NCBI RefSeq assembly: GCF_024198215.1
Contig: NZ_JAKCFA010000015.1
Location: 62,001 to 126,000, forward strand
Reading direction: 5' to 3'
Source: Myxococcus qinghaiensis
GTDB taxonomy: Bacteria > Myxococcota > Myxococcia > Myxococcales > Myxococcaceae
DNA: 64,000 bases
Made by a program: the position numbers and the translations under genes. Position 1 is the stretch's first letter; the number at the start of each line of letters is the position of its first letter. The notes under the pieces were generated by a model. It was not told the origin of the DNA. It saw nothing but the letters and a program-made list of their open reading frames with translations, and did no database searches. Below are positions 1 to 9,061 of the stretch, one piece after another.

Positions 1-2025
1 ACCGAACAGCTCGGAGATGCCCTCCAGGATGCGGGCGCGCGCCAGCGGGTCTCCCACCTGGAGCCCACCCACGACTTCGCCCAGCACCGTGAGGCCCTGC
101 GCCGTCTTCTCGATATCCTCGCCCAGCGGCGCCAGCTCCACCGTGGTCTTCACCGGCTCCAGCTTCGCGAGCAGCTCGTCCAGGCGCGCGGCCAGGGGCT
201 GCAGCGCCTCACCCTTCTGGAGGAAGTCCACGCAGCCGGAGCTGGTGTTGTCGGACGCCTCCACCACCGCCTTCTCCAGGGCGTCCACGCGCCCCAGGTC
301 CATGTAGCGGATGTCCTTCAGGGTAATCAGGTGCCCGCGCTGCTGACGCAGCTCCGCCAGCACGTGCATGAACTCCTCGGCCGAGGTCAGCAGCTCCGGC
401 TGCACGCGTCCCAACAATTTCGTCTGCGCCTTCTCCGCCTCCGCCAGCGACTCGGACGCGCGCTTCTGGAGGGCGAGCACCTTCTCGAACTCATCGATGA
501 TGAGCTCGGAGGTCTTGCGCAGCAGCTCCACCGGCTCCTGCAGGCCCGTCTCCGCGTGGCCCAGCCAGTAGTACGCATCCAGCGCGCGCGTGGCGGCGGC
601 GACCAGGTCCTCGTACGTGCGGCGGTTGGGCTTCTCCGTCTTCGCGATGCGCTGGAGCGTCAGCGAATCGGAGATGCCTCGCACCAGCTCCGCGTTGCCC
701 ACCTTGCCCAGGTAGCCGGGCGCAGCCGGCACCGACGCCGCGTGCTCGTCTGAGACGAAGGGCGTCTGCCACACCTGCATCGGGTGCACGCGCGTGGGCT
801 CCTGCGACGTCTCGCGGAACACCACCAGTCCGCCGTCCGCGAAGAGGCTGTAGCCGTTGCACACCAGCGGGTTCTGCACCTCCTTGCGCACCAGGTTGTA
901 CGGGAAGAGCAGGTACCGGCCTTCCTCGCGCTGATGGAAGATGTAGAGCACGTCCTCGCCATTGGGCGACTTGATGACGTGCTTGAACTCCATCCCCGAG
1001 CCGGTGGCGTCACCGTCGAAGACCTTGTAGTCGCCCGTCTGGAGGTAGTACCCGCCGGGGAAGATGATGCCCTGGTCCTCGGGCAGCCGGATGCAGGCCT
1101 GACCGATGGCGTCGATGCGCACCACGTGCTGCGTGCGCGAGTTGAACACCAGGTAGCGCTGGGCCTTCTCGCGGAAGGGCAGCACGCGGAGGAGGATGAG
1201 CGTGCCCACCTGGGCCCAGGCGAACCGCGCGTCGTCCAGCGACTGGTTCGCGTCCTCCACGGGCTCGCTGTAGATGCCCAGGCCAGACGAGGTGTTGTTC
1301 TCCACCTTGACGGTGAGGTCGCCCTTCACCGTCTCCACGAACACCTGGTCCAGCACGTTGACGTGCGGGTGCTGGCCCAGCACGTAGTTCTCGCGCGTGG
1401 CCACCGTCCACTCGAAGTCGTGGGACGGCGGGAAGACGTGGTCCTTCTCGCCCTGGTTGTCCACGTAGGTGGCGCGACCCTCGGTGTCCAGGTTGAAGCG
1501 GAACACCTTCAAGTCACGAGCCGTCTGGCCCGTCTGGAAGACGGCCAGCAGGCGCGCGTCCCTGCGCCGCAGCTGCAGGAGCTTCGCGTCCTTGTAGTAC
1601 CGGTACAGCTCGCTGAAGTCCTTGATGAAGCGCGGGTCCGCCAGGAAGCCGCCCGCCTCCGTGTGCGGCACGGCGGACAAATCAAACCCGTCGGCCGTCT
1701 TCTCGAAGCGGTGCAGCGAGAAGACATCCGCGACGGACGTCTCCTTCTTCAGCCCGATGAAGACGTTGTAGCCGAAGAGCAGATACTTGCCGACGCTGAC
1801 GATGTCGCGCGCCACGCAGTTGTTCTCGGTGCGCACCCGCTCGTTGCCGGTGACCGCCAGCTCCGAGCCGCCGAAGAACGCCTTGCGCCGCGCATTGAGG
1901 TCGTTCGCCTTCGCGCCCAGCACGTCCGCCTGGGCCAGCAGACGCGTCCGGATGACCTCGTAGCTGCCCCCCTCTAGCGCCGTCTCGCCCGTGGGCGCCG
2001 CGCCCTTGCCACCGTCAGTTGCCAT
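1..2025 (-). CDS. DNA repair ATPase-like protein (DUF3686 family), C-terminus cut by window edge
   Basis: The frame opens at an ATG at 2025 and stays open for 675 codons to the left edge, so the C-terminal part is missing. The N-terminal region carries the family signature around residues 61-95 (NERVRTENNC, then FGYNVFIGLKKET). The rest is a long, probably beta-rich region followed by helical segments from about residue 480. Proteins of this family, annotated as DNA repair ATPases, have DUF3686 at the N-terminus and an AAA+ module at the C-terminus; the ATPase part would lie outside the window, so no Walker motif can be checked. The gene is third in a co-directional series after a YqiJ-like and a flotillin-like gene, with a 153-bp gap, which suggests a membrane-associated role rather than proven DNA repair. 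Family assignment is from recognition; the function is inferred. Confidence 0.75.
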   Translation of the reverse strand, partial: MATDGGKGAAPTGETALEGGSYEVIRTRLLAQADVLGAKANDLNARRKAFFGGSELAVTGNERVRTENNCVARDIVSVGKYLLFGYNVFIGLKKETSVADVFSLHRFEKTADGFDLSAVPHTEAGGFLADPRFIKDFSELYRYYKDAKLLQLRRRDARLLAVFQTGQTARDLKVFRFNLDTEGRATYVDNQGEKDHVFPPSHDFEWTVATRENYVLGQHPHVNVLDQVFVETVKGDLTVKVENNTSSGLGIYSEPVEDANQSLDDARFAWAQVGTLILLRVLPFREKAQRYLVFNSRTQHVVRIDAIGQACIRLPEDQGIIFPGGYYLQTGDYKVFDGDATGSGMEFKHVIKSPNGEDVLYIFHQREEGRYLLFPYNLVRKEVQNPLVCNGYSLFADGGLVVFRETSQEPTRVHPMQVWQTPFVSDEHAASVPAAPGYLGKVGNAELVRGISDSLTLQRIAKTEKPNRRTYEDLVAAATRALDAYYWLGHAETGLQEPVELLRKTSELIIDEFEKVLALQKRASESLAEAEKAQTKLLGRVQPELLTSAEEFMHVLAELRQQRGHLITLKDIRYMDLGRVDALEKAVVEASDNTSSGCVDFLQKGEALQPLAARLDELLAKLEPVKTTVELAPLGEDIEKTAQGLTVLGEVVGGLQVGDPLARARILEGISELFG

Positions 2026-2178
2026 GAGTGCTCACCGGAAATTTAGCGGGGACCCCGCCCCCGTCCCGCCCGATGGGAGGAACGCGCGCCCCGGAAGGCG
2101 CCGGGGCGAGGTCGTCGTGACGCCATGCCCGCCCTCGCGCTTCAGGCGAAGGCGGACCCTGTGCTGCTACCGCCCGAA

Positions 2179-4338
2179 TCAGCCCTGCTTTTCGGTGGTG
2201 GACGACTTGCCCTCGGCGCCCACGAGCGCCTTCAGGTTCGCCGCCGGGTCCGTCGGGCCGGGCGTCATGCGGTGCAGCAGCGCCGCCACCGCCAGGTTCT
2301 GCGCGTCGTTGCTCAGGCCCGGCTTGGAGAGGATCTCCTTGAGGTCCGCCGGCAGGTCCTTCTCGCCGTTGAGGTAGCCCCCCAGCGCCGTCTTCAGGGC
2401 CTCGCCATGGTCCAACGCGCCGTCCACCGCGGTGCCGAACGACACCGCCTTGACGAAGCGCTCGAAGAACTGGCCGTCGCCACCGACGATGTTGAACTTC
2501 GCGTTGGCGAACGCCTTGGCCAGGACCTCGGCCTGCGCATGGGCGATGTCCTTGCGCACGCGGATGGACTCCAGCTCGATGTCGCGCTCCTTGTTGAGCT
2601 TGAGGCGGAACTCCTCGTGCTCGCGGCCCACGCCGTCCATCAGCTTCATGGACGCCGCCTTCTCCGCGAGGCCCCGGGCCTCGGCGAACAGCTTCTCCTG
2701 GATGGAAGAGGCCTCGGCGAGCTGCATCTCCTTCGTGGCGAACGCCTCCGCCTCGCCGCGCTTGTGGATGGCCACCGCTTCGGCCTCCTGCACGCGAGCC
2801 CGGGCGATGCCCTTCTCCTGCTCACCCGCGGCCTCCGCCAGCAGCCGCTCGCGGACGACCTGCGCCTGCGCGTGGCCCTGCTTTTCAATCGCGCCGGCCT
2901 CCGCCTCCTTCACGCGCACCTGCGCCATGCCCAGCTTCTCCGTGGCCGCGGCGTCCGCTTCCTTCACGCGGATGCCCGCCAGGCCCTCGGCGGCGGACTC
3001 GGCCTGGATGCCGTCGGCCAGCCGCATCTTCGCCTTCGCCGTCTTGTCGGCGGCCTCGAGGTCCGCCTCGGCGAGGGTGAGCTTCTCCTTCGCCATGAAC
3101 ACCGCCATCTCGCTGTTGGCCTTGGCGCCGTTCACGTCCTTGACGGTCTTCTCCTGCGCCTGGGCCTCGGCGTTGATGATGATCGCCTGCTTCTTGCGAA
3201 GGGCGTCGGACTCCACGCGCAGGTCCTTGATGCGCTCCTCCTCCTGCGCCACCGTCTTCTCCACGGCGATGCGGGCGCGCACCACGTCGGCGATGTTCTT
3301 CTTCTGCTCCTCGAGCGCCTTCTCCTTGTCGATGCGCTCCAGCTCCGTCTCACGCTCCCGGCTGATGGCCGCCAGCGAGCGGGCGCGCTCCACGTTCTCC
3401 GCCTCGACCCCCACTTCGCGCTCGCGGTGCTTCTGGGCCACTTCCACGTCGCGCGACTTGTTCTGCTCCTGGACGAGGATCTCCTGCTCCGCCTTGATGC
3501 GGGCGAGCTGCGCCTTGGAGTACTGCTCCTGCTTCACGCGCTCCGTCTCGGCGGACTCCTCGGCCTGCACCGTCTCAATGGCGCGCCGCTGCTTCGCGGA
3601 GGCCTCTTCACGCTGACGCTCCAGCTCGAAGATGCTCTGGTCGGCTTCCACGTTGCGCTTCGTCACCGCCTGGCGCTCCGTCTGCCGCAGCTCGTTCGTG
3701 ACGATGTTCTGCTCGGTGGTGAGCTTGGTGATCTTCCGGATGCCCTCGGCGTCGAGGATGTTGTCCTTGTCGAGCATCTCCACCGGGGTCTGCTCCAGAT
3801 AGTCGATGGCGCAGTCCTCCAGCATGTAGCCGTTGAGGTCCCGGCCAATCACCTCCACCACGTTGTCCTTGATCTCCGCGCGCTTCGTGTAGAGGTCCAC
3901 GAAGTTGAAGTTCTTGCCCACCGTCTTGAGGGCTTCGGAGAACTTGGCCTCGAAGAGCTTCTCGAGCGTCTCCTGGTCGCTGGCGCGCACGCAGCCGATG
4001 GACTGGGCGACCTTGAGCACGTCCTCACGCGTCTTGTTCACGCGCACGAAGAAGGTGACCTTGATGTCCGCGCGGATGTTGTCCTGGCAGATGAGGCCTT
4101 CCTTGCCGCGACGGTCGATTTCAACCGTCTTCAGCGCGATGTCCATCACCTCGGCCCGGTTGATGATGGGGAAGACCACCGCGCCGGTGAACGTCACCAG
4201 GGGCTCGGTCTTCAAGGTGTTGACGATGAGCACCTTGCCCTGATCCACCTGCCGGTACAGGCGAACGATGGTGAGGACGATGCCCGTGAGGAGGATGACG
4301 CCTCCGCCGACGGCGGCTACCAAGGTGATGGGATCCAT
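2179..4338 (-). CDS. Flotillin-like SPFH-domain membrane scaffold protein (YqiK type)
   Basis: 719 residues. An N-terminal membrane segment (about residues 6-27) is followed by an SPFH/band-7 domain (about 28-210) and then a very long charged coiled coil (about 215-620) rich in E, A, K and R, the standard layout of flotillins. The C-terminal 90 residues look globular. Flotillins oligomerise on the inner membrane and organise membrane microdomains. The gene upstream encodes a YqiJ-like protein with an NfeD-type OB fold, the usual partner of YqiK-type flotillins, 127 bp away on the same strand. The start is the ATG at 4338, preceded by an A/G-rich stretch (AGGAAAAAAGG). The downstream neighbour is the DUF3686 ATPase. 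Family identity is secure; cargo and physiological role are unknown. Confidence 0.92.
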   Translation of the reverse strand: MDPITLVAAVGGGVILLTGIVLTIVRLYRQVDQGKVLIVNTLKTEPLVTFTGAVVFPIINRAEVMDIALKTVEIDRRGKEGLICQDNIRADIKVTFFVRVNKTREDVLKVAQSIGCVRASDQETLEKLFEAKFSEALKTVGKNFNFVDLYTKRAEIKDNVVEVIGRDLNGYMLEDCAIDYLEQTPVEMLDKDNILDAEGIRKITKLTTEQNIVTNELRQTERQAVTKRNVEADQSIFELERQREEASAKQRRAIETVQAEESAETERVKQEQYSKAQLARIKAEQEILVQEQNKSRDVEVAQKHREREVGVEAENVERARSLAAISRERETELERIDKEKALEEQKKNIADVVRARIAVEKTVAQEEERIKDLRVESDALRKKQAIIINAEAQAQEKTVKDVNGAKANSEMAVFMAKEKLTLAEADLEAADKTAKAKMRLADGIQAESAAEGLAGIRVKEADAAATEKLGMAQVRVKEAEAGAIEKQGHAQAQVVRERLLAEAAGEQEKGIARARVQEAEAVAIHKRGEAEAFATKEMQLAEASSIQEKLFAEARGLAEKAASMKLMDGVGREHEEFRLKLNKERDIELESIRVRKDIAHAQAEVLAKAFANAKFNIVGGDGQFFERFVKAVSFGTAVDGALDHGEALKTALGGYLNGEKDLPADLKEILSKPGLSNDAQNLAVAALLHRMTPGPTDPAANLKALVGAEGKSSTTEKQG

Positions 4339-4465
4339 GGCCTTTTTTCCTGTGAAGTAATGACAGCGGGCCTTGTATCAGGCGCCAGAGATCCCCCGCG
4401 AAAGCCCTCTGGCGTCGAATCCATACACGGGCCGCCCCCCTGAGCGGACCGCGCCTCGACTCAAT

Positions 4466-5290
4466 TCATGTACGTGCTCGCGAGCGGGCCAGCGCCGCGG
4501 CCCGCGTGGGGTCGCGAAGCTGATCCATCTCTTCCGGCAACAGCCAGTCCACGGGCTCCACCTCGTAGACATCCCGCTGGGCGTCGTACGACAGCACCAG
4601 CGCGGGATCTCCCCGCTTGAGCCCGTTCTTCTTCGAGCAGACCACGTTCAGGATGAAGCCCGCCTCGCCGTCCTCGAACGTCGCGTGGCCGTTGCGGTCC
4701 GTGACGCCGCCGCTGGAGATGGTGCACACCCGGCCCATCAGCGAGTCGCGCCCCGGCGCCTTGCGCGCCACGAAGACGGGGCGCAGGGGCCGCACGGCGA
4801 CGCCCGAAATCACCAGCCCCGCGATGAAGCAGAGCATCCCCACCGTGCTGTTGAGCAGCCACGAGGGCAGCACCCCGCCGAGCAGCGCGTGCGCCGGAGG
4901 CGTGGCCAGGAGCGACAGGAACCACGAGAAGAACGAGACGAGGCTCACGGAGACCGTGAGCGGGATGCCCGCGAAGCCCAGCGTGGAGAGGATGCCGCCC
5001 TCCATGTGCGCGTCGTGGTCATGCGCGCCCATGGCCTTGCCGCCGCCCTGGATGGCCTCACCCGCCGCCTTCGCTCCACCTTCCAGCGTCCCGGCCAGGG
5101 CCTTGCCCCCGCCCTCGAACGCCGCGCCCAGTGCCTTTCCGCCAGATTCGAAGTCGACGTGACCGCCATCGAGCAGGTCGATACCCACCGCTCCGATGAT
5201 GACGAACAGCCAATAGGTGAGCACCACGCCCATTGCCGTGGTGAAGATCGCGGTCGGAAACGCGAGGATGGCGTCGAAGAAGGGCGTCAT
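4466..5290 (-). CDS. YqiJ-like integral membrane protein with C-terminal OB fold and 11-residue repeats
   Basis: 274 residues. Hydrophobic segments lie near residues 12-38, 100-130 and 140-165, followed by a soluble C-terminal domain (about 180-255) that looks like the OB fold of YqiJ/NfeD-type proteins, which accompany flotillins. Between the first and second membrane segments (residues 50-93) are four consecutive 11-residue units of the type GGKALGAAFEG, then a His/Asp patch (HDHDAH). The repeats should form an amphipathic helix and are not part of the standard family fold as I know it. The gene is first of three co-directional genes (YqiJ, flotillin, DUF3686 ATPase) and diverges from the topoisomerase gene. 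The start is the ATG at 5290; no strong Shine-Dalgarno is visible. Confidence 0.8.
   Translation of the reverse strand: MTPFFDAILAFPTAIFTTAMGVVLTYWLFVIIGAVGIDLLDGGHVDFESGGKALGAAFEGGGKALAGTLEGGAKAAGEAIQGGGKAMGAHDHDAHMEGGILSTLGFAGIPLTVSVSLVSFFSWFLSLLATPPAHALLGGVLPSWLLNSTVGMLCFIAGLVISGVAVRPLRPVFVARKAPGRDSLMGRVCTISSGGVTDRNGHATFEDGEAGFILNVVCSKKNGLKRGDPALVLSYDAQRDVYEVEPVDWLLPEEMDQLRDPTRAAALARSRART
5012..5143 (-). repeat. Four in-frame 33-bp repeats encoding 11-residue amphipathic units
   Basis: Codons 50-93 of the YqiJ-like gene encode four back-to-back 11-mers that share a GGKA start and end in acidic or amide residues plus Gly. The fourth is degenerate and His/Asp-rich. The periodicity of 11 matches amphipathic helices that bind lipid surfaces; that role here is inference. 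Confidence 0.8.
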
Positions 5291-5472
5291 CGTCGCCCGG
5301 GACTCTAATCGAGCCTGATTCCCTCCGAAAACCGCCCCCGTCGATTTCCTGGACGCCCGCCCGGCGAGCCACCGAGCGAAGCCCGCATTGCCTTATCGCT
5401 CCCGGCTGCACAACTCCTGGAGGGCCGGGCCTCGACGAGCCCGGGGTCCACCCTCACCCGGACGACAGGACG

Positions 5473-6570
5473 ATGCCAGCCACCGCCGCCACGGCTCTCG
5501 CGCCCCCAGCCCCCGTCAAACGAAGGGGCCTCACGCAGCTCGAGCGGCTCCAGCGCGACGGGCTGCGCCGTCAGGGGACGGCGCGCCTGGGGTTCCGCTA
5601 CGTGGACGCGGGGGGCAAGCCCGTGGACGCGAGCCAGAAGGCGCGCATCGAGGCCCTGCGCCTGCCCCCCGCCTGGCGCGACGTGTTCATCGCCGCCTCC
5701 GCCACCGCGCGCCTGCAGGCCATGGGGCGGGACGCGGCGGGCCGCTGGCAGTACCGCTACCACGCCGCGCATCGGCGGCGCGCGGACGAGGCGAAGTTCC
5801 GCCGCATCGTCGGCTTCGCCCGGGCCCTGCCCCGCCTGCGCCGGCGGGTGAACGCGGACTTGCGCCGTCAGGGCCTCGGCCGGGACAAGGTGCTGGCGGC
5901 CACCCTGCGCATCCTCGGCACGTGCTTCATCCGTCCCGGCAGCCAGCGCTACGCGGAGACCAACGAGAGCTTCGGCATCGCGACGCTGCGGCGCCAGCAC
6001 GTGCGCGTGTCAGGGGACACGGTGACGTTCGACTTCCCGGGCAAGAGCGGGAAGCGTCAGCGCCGCCTGCTCGTGGACCGGCGCGTCGCCACACTCGTGC
6101 GCAAGCTGCTGAAGGTGCCCGGGCGCGACGTCTTCAAGTACGTGCTGGACGACGGGCACGTGGTGGACGTGCGCCGCCGCCACATCAACGAGTACATCCA
6201 GGAGGTGCTGGGCGAGGAGTACAGCGCCAAGGACTTCCGCACCTGGGCGGGCACCCTCATCTGCGCCTGCGCCCTGGCCCGCGCGCGCCAGCACGCCGCG
6301 AAGCAGGAGGTGCCGCCCGGGAAGCTGCTCAAGAAGAGCATGGTGGCCGCGGTGAAGGAGGCCGCGGAGCACCTGGGCAACACGCCCGCGGTGGCCCGCT
6401 CCTCGTACATCTACCCGTCCGTGCTGGCCCTCTTCGAGCGGGGCCAGGTGGTGGACCGCTACTTCGAGTCCGTGGACGAGCTCACCTCGTCCCGGAGCGA
6501 GCGCCTCCACTGCTCGGAGAAGGCCCTGCTCCACCTGCTGAAGTCCTCGGAGCGCCGGCCCGGCGCGTGA
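5473..6570 (+). CDS. DNA topoisomerase IB (poxvirus/bacterial type)
   Basis: 365 residues, a usual length for bacterial type IB topoisomerases, which relax supercoils through a 3'-phosphotyrosyl intermediate without ATP. The catalytic tyrosine is Y312 in RSSYIYP. Active-site arginines are visible at R154 (FIRPGSQRY) and R256 (FRTWAGT), and a candidate general-acid lysine lies in the KSGKRQRR segment near 191-198. Asn303 (GNTP) occupies the position of vaccinia His265; Asn here is what I recall for other bacterial members, so this is probably not a defect. The N-terminus (about 15-100) matches the small DNA-clamp domain. The start is the ATG at 5473 with AGGAC just upstream. The gene diverges from the YqiJ-like gene and converges on the methyltransferase with a 23-bp gap. 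Confidence 0.93.
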   Translation: MPATAATALAPPAPVKRRGLTQLERLQRDGLRRQGTARLGFRYVDAGGKPVDASQKARIEALRLPPAWRDVFIAASATARLQAMGRDAAGRWQYRYHAAHRRRADEAKFRRIVGFARALPRLRRRVNADLRRQGLGRDKVLAATLRILGTCFIRPGSQRYAETNESFGIATLRRQHVRVSGDTVTFDFPGKSGKRQRRLLVDRRVATLVRKLLKVPGRDVFKYVLDDGHVVDVRRRHINEYIQEVLGEEYSAKDFRTWAGTLICACALARARQHAAKQEVPPGKLLKKSMVAAVKEAAEHLGNTPAVARSSYIYPSVLALFERGQVVDRYFESVDELTSSRSERLHCSEKALLHLLKSSERRPGA

Positions 6571-6593
6571 GTCGGAGCGCCGGGCCGTCGGGC

Positions 6594-7652
6594 TCAGGCG
6601 GGGACGACCTCCACCACGCTGGGCGGCATGTACGTCGGCAGCACGCGGTGGATGCGCAGCCCGGCCTTCTCCACCAGCGCGGTGTACTCGGTGCCGGTGC
6701 GCTCCTGGCCGCCCACGAGCACCAGCATGGCCATGTCGTAGAGGTTGCCGAAGTGCTGCACGTTGTCGCCCGGCAGCACCGTCTCCACGATGAGCAGCTT
6801 CGCTCCCGGGTGCATCGCCTGGCGCATGTTGGTGAGGATCTTCAGGCTGCGCTCGTCGTCCCAGTCATGGAGGATCTGCGACAGGATGTAGATGTCGTAG
6901 CCCGACGGAATCTTCTCGAAGAAGTTGCCCTCCAGCACCTCGGCGCGCGGCGCCACGCCCATGTTCGTCAGGCGCGCGGTGGCCTCCGCCTTGACGTGCG
7001 GCAGCTCGAACAGCGCTCCCCGGAGGCTCGGGTGGGCCTGGAGGATGTGCGCCAGCAGCGTGCCGGTTCCACCGCCCACGTCCACCACGGACTTCGCGGT
7101 GGAGAAGTCGTACGCGCCCACCACCGCCGGAGCATTGAGGCTCTGATACGCGGCCATGCTGCCGTTGAAGATGGCCGCATCCTCCGGATGCTTGGACATG
7201 TAGCCGAAGAAGCTGTCCCCCATGAACTTCTCCACGGAGGGCTGGCCCGTCTTCAGCGACGACACCAGGTCTCCCCACGCCTGCCAGGACAGCAGGTGGC
7301 CGTGGGCGCGCAGTGAGCCGTACACCGAGCCCGGGCTGTCCTTGCGCAGCATGTGGCCCAGCTCCGTGAGCCCGAAGCGCTCGCTCTGCTCGTCCTTGAC
7401 CAGCACCCCCAGGCCGGTCAGCAGTCGCAGCATGCGTCGCAGCGCCGGCGCATGGGTGCCGCTGGCTTGCGCGAGTTCATCCACTGTCTTGGGCACCTCA
7501 CCAATGGTGTCAGCGATACCGAGCTCCGCCATGATCTGCAGGGTGCGGGAGACCCAGAAGCCGTAGACCATCTGGGTCATCACGACCGCGGGCGGAGGAG
7601 ACGAGCTGGGAGCGACAGGATCGGCGTTGACGGGACGAGGTTGCTGGCTCAT
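6594..7652 (-). CDS. SAM-dependent O-methyltransferase (COMT / hydroxyneurosporene methyltransferase-like)
   Basis: 352 residues. The N-terminal half is a winged-helix dimerisation domain (about 30-110) typical of plant-type O-methyltransferases and bacterial secondary-metabolism relatives. The Rossmann domain has the SAM loop VVDVGGGTG at 189-197 and the conserved catalytic-His context LHDWDDE, with H262 as the expected base. Such enzymes methylate hydroxyls of aromatic or polyketide-like substrates; the substrate cannot be told from sequence. No biosynthetic cluster is attached. The nearest gene is a divergent Fe(II)/2-oxoglutarate oxygenase sharing a 109-bp promoter region, so co-regulation is possible. 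The Pro/Ser-rich N-terminal 22 residues are probably disordered. Confidence 0.88.
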   Translation of the reverse strand: MSQQPRPVNADPVAPSSSPPPAVVMTQMVYGFWVSRTLQIMAELGIADTIGEVPKTVDELAQASGTHAPALRRMLRLLTGLGVLVKDEQSERFGLTELGHMLRKDSPGSVYGSLRAHGHLLSWQAWGDLVSSLKTGQPSVEKFMGDSFFGYMSKHPEDAAIFNGSMAAYQSLNAPAVVGAYDFSTAKSVVDVGGGTGTLLAHILQAHPSLRGALFELPHVKAEATARLTNMGVAPRAEVLEGNFFEKIPSGYDIYILSQILHDWDDERSLKILTNMRQAMHPGAKLLIVETVLPGDNVQHFGNLYDMAMLVLVGGQERTGTEYTALVEKAGLRIHRVLPTYMPPSVVEVVPA

Positions 7653-7699
7653 GCAGGGGGGGACCTTGCGCGGGGGGAGTGAGACGCGCCAATTCTGAA

Positions 7700-7710
7700 A
7701 CCTAAAAGGT
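7700..7710. promoter_or_regulatory. Short inverted repeat in a divergent promoter region
   Basis: ACCT-AAA-AGGT lies between the divergent starts of the methyltransferase (7652) and the oxygenase (7762). The region is locally AT-rich compared with its surroundings, as expected for promoters. A dyad of 4 bp is short and could be chance, so its role as an operator is speculative. Confidence 0.25.
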
Positions 7711-7761
7711 AGGCTGTAAAAGCACTATTGGTCAGTTCCCTCGCAATCCCCGCCTTTTGTC

Positions 7762-8460
7762 GTGCGCGCATACATCACCCAACGTCAAGCCCTCCCGACC
7801 GTGGAGTTGGAGTCACTGCGAGACGCCCTGCTGGGCTCGCGTTTCGTGGCACGCAGCCCGCTCATGGGCACGTTCCAGGCGAGTCGGGGCTTCGCCTTCA
7901 TCTTCACACATGAAGGTCGGAGCACCCTGGAGGCGCGCTTCCCGTTCCTGCGCGCATACCTCGCGCGGGTGCTGGCGCCGGACAGCGCACGGGGCCTGCT
8001 GCCGTGGCGGGAGCGACTGTTCGGCTCGCGACAGCCGACCCCCAACGCGTTCTATCTGAACCTGCTGTTGCTCGAGGCGGGCAAGAGCGTGGGCCGACAC
8101 ATCGATGCGACCTTGCAGGGCCCCAGTGGAGTGCCTGACGCGACGCCTCGCCACGTGAGCGTCCTGTATCTCCAGATGCCTCGCGGCGCGCACGGCGGCG
8201 CGCTCCGTCTGCTCCACGACAATCGCCGCGTGGGTGAAGTCCAGCCTCGGCCCGGGCTGCTGGTCCACTTCCAGGGCCACCTCCAGCACGAGGTGCGGCC
8301 CTTCATGGGTGCCCAGGACGACTCGCAGCGCGCGAGCCTCGTCTGCGAGCAGTACGTCTTCGCTCCGGACGCCCTCGCCCGCCTGCCAGCCTTTCGCATC
8401 CAGTCCAAGGCCGGCTTCGCCGCGTACCTGGATGCGCAGCGCGAGCGCACCGACAGCTGA
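7762..8460 (+). CDS. Fe(II)/2-oxoglutarate-dependent oxygenase
   Basis: 232 residues from a GTG start at 7762. The iron-binding facial triad is visible as H113 and D115 (GRHIDAT) and H176 (LQHEV), and R190 in the SQRASL segment is the expected 2-oxoglutarate anchor. Together these define the double-stranded beta-helix (prolyl-4-hydroxylase-like) fold. Such enzymes hydroxylate or otherwise oxidise small molecules or proteins; the substrate is unknown. It diverges from the O-methyltransferase, and the two could act on one pathway. It is followed 213 bp later by a co-directional DUF1330 gene. Confidence 0.82.
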   Translation: MRAYITQRQALPTVELESLRDALLGSRFVARSPLMGTFQASRGFAFIFTHEGRSTLEARFPFLRAYLARVLAPDSARGLLPWRERLFGSRQPTPNAFYLNLLLLEAGKSVGRHIDATLQGPSGVPDATPRHVSVLYLQMPRGAHGGALRLLHDNRRVGEVQPRPGLLVHFQGHLQHEVRPFMGAQDDSQRASLVCEQYVFAPDALARLPAFRIQSKAGFAAYLDAQRERTDS

Positions 8461-8673
8461 GACAGACATCAGCGACGGACGCGACGAGCAACCAGGCGCC
8501 TGTATCACTGATTGTTCCTGTATTACTCGTCCTGCGCGCCGTGGGTGAGGCGGGCCCCAGTTTTGGGGAATACCGGGTCTGTCCTGTGCCGGGTTCACCG
8601 CACGGTGGGACTGAGGGACAATGACCTGCCGTCTCGATGGGGGCGGACGACCGATTCGTTTTCAGGAGGCACC

Positions 8674-9048
8674 GTGGCTGTCGATCCGCAGGGCACCGAC
8701 GTTCAGCGCTTCATCCAGGAAGACCCGGGGGGGCCGCTGGTGATGATGAACCTGGTGCGGTTCAAGGAAGGGGGCCGGGCCTCGTTCGCGGAGTACGCGA
8801 GCGCCATCATGCCGTTCATGATCAAGGCGGGCGCGCAGCCCCTCTATGCGGGCGACGGCTCCACCGCGCTGGTCGCCGAGCCGGGGCAGACCTGGGACGC
8901 GGTGATGCTCGTGCGCTACCCGAGCCGCGCCGCGTTCCTCCAGATGGTGAACGACCCGGACTACCAGCGCTTCAGCCACCTGCGCACGGCCGCGCTGCAC
9001 GAGGCGGTGATGCAGGCGACGCTTCCCTGGGTGGCCTCGCCTCCCTGA
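8674..9048 (+). CDS. DUF1330-like small protein (dimeric alpha/beta-barrel)
   Basis: 124 residues. The start is the GTG at 8674 because a strong AGGAGG lies at 8664-8669; the longer open frame upstream has no ribosome-binding site and no family-like sequence. Features of DUF1330/NIPSNAP-like ferredoxin folds are visible: an early strand LVMMNLVRFKEGG, a central GxGSTALVAE segment and WDAVMLVRYPSRAAFLQM, then the xDPxYQ-H pattern near residues 93-100. These small proteins form dimeric alpha/beta barrels; no enzymatic role is established. The gene converges on the amidase gene. Confidence 0.75.
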   Translation: MAVDPQGTDVQRFIQEDPGGPLVMMNLVRFKEGGRASFAEYASAIMPFMIKAGAQPLYAGDGSTALVAEPGQTWDAVMLVRYPSRAAFLQMVNDPDYQRFSHLRTAALHEAVMQATLPWVASPP

Positions 9049-9061
9049 GTCTGGCGCGGAC

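Noticed and set aside
2125-4443. A 772-codon plus-strand open frame opposite the flotillin gene
   Set aside because: Leu/His/Arg-rich antisense shadow of a coiled-coil gene; no ribosome-binding site or family features.
5473-6570. Topoisomerase IB suspected inactive because the vaccinia His265 position is Asn303
   Set aside because: Bacterial members commonly carry Asn there as far as I recall, and Tyr and both Arg residues are in place.
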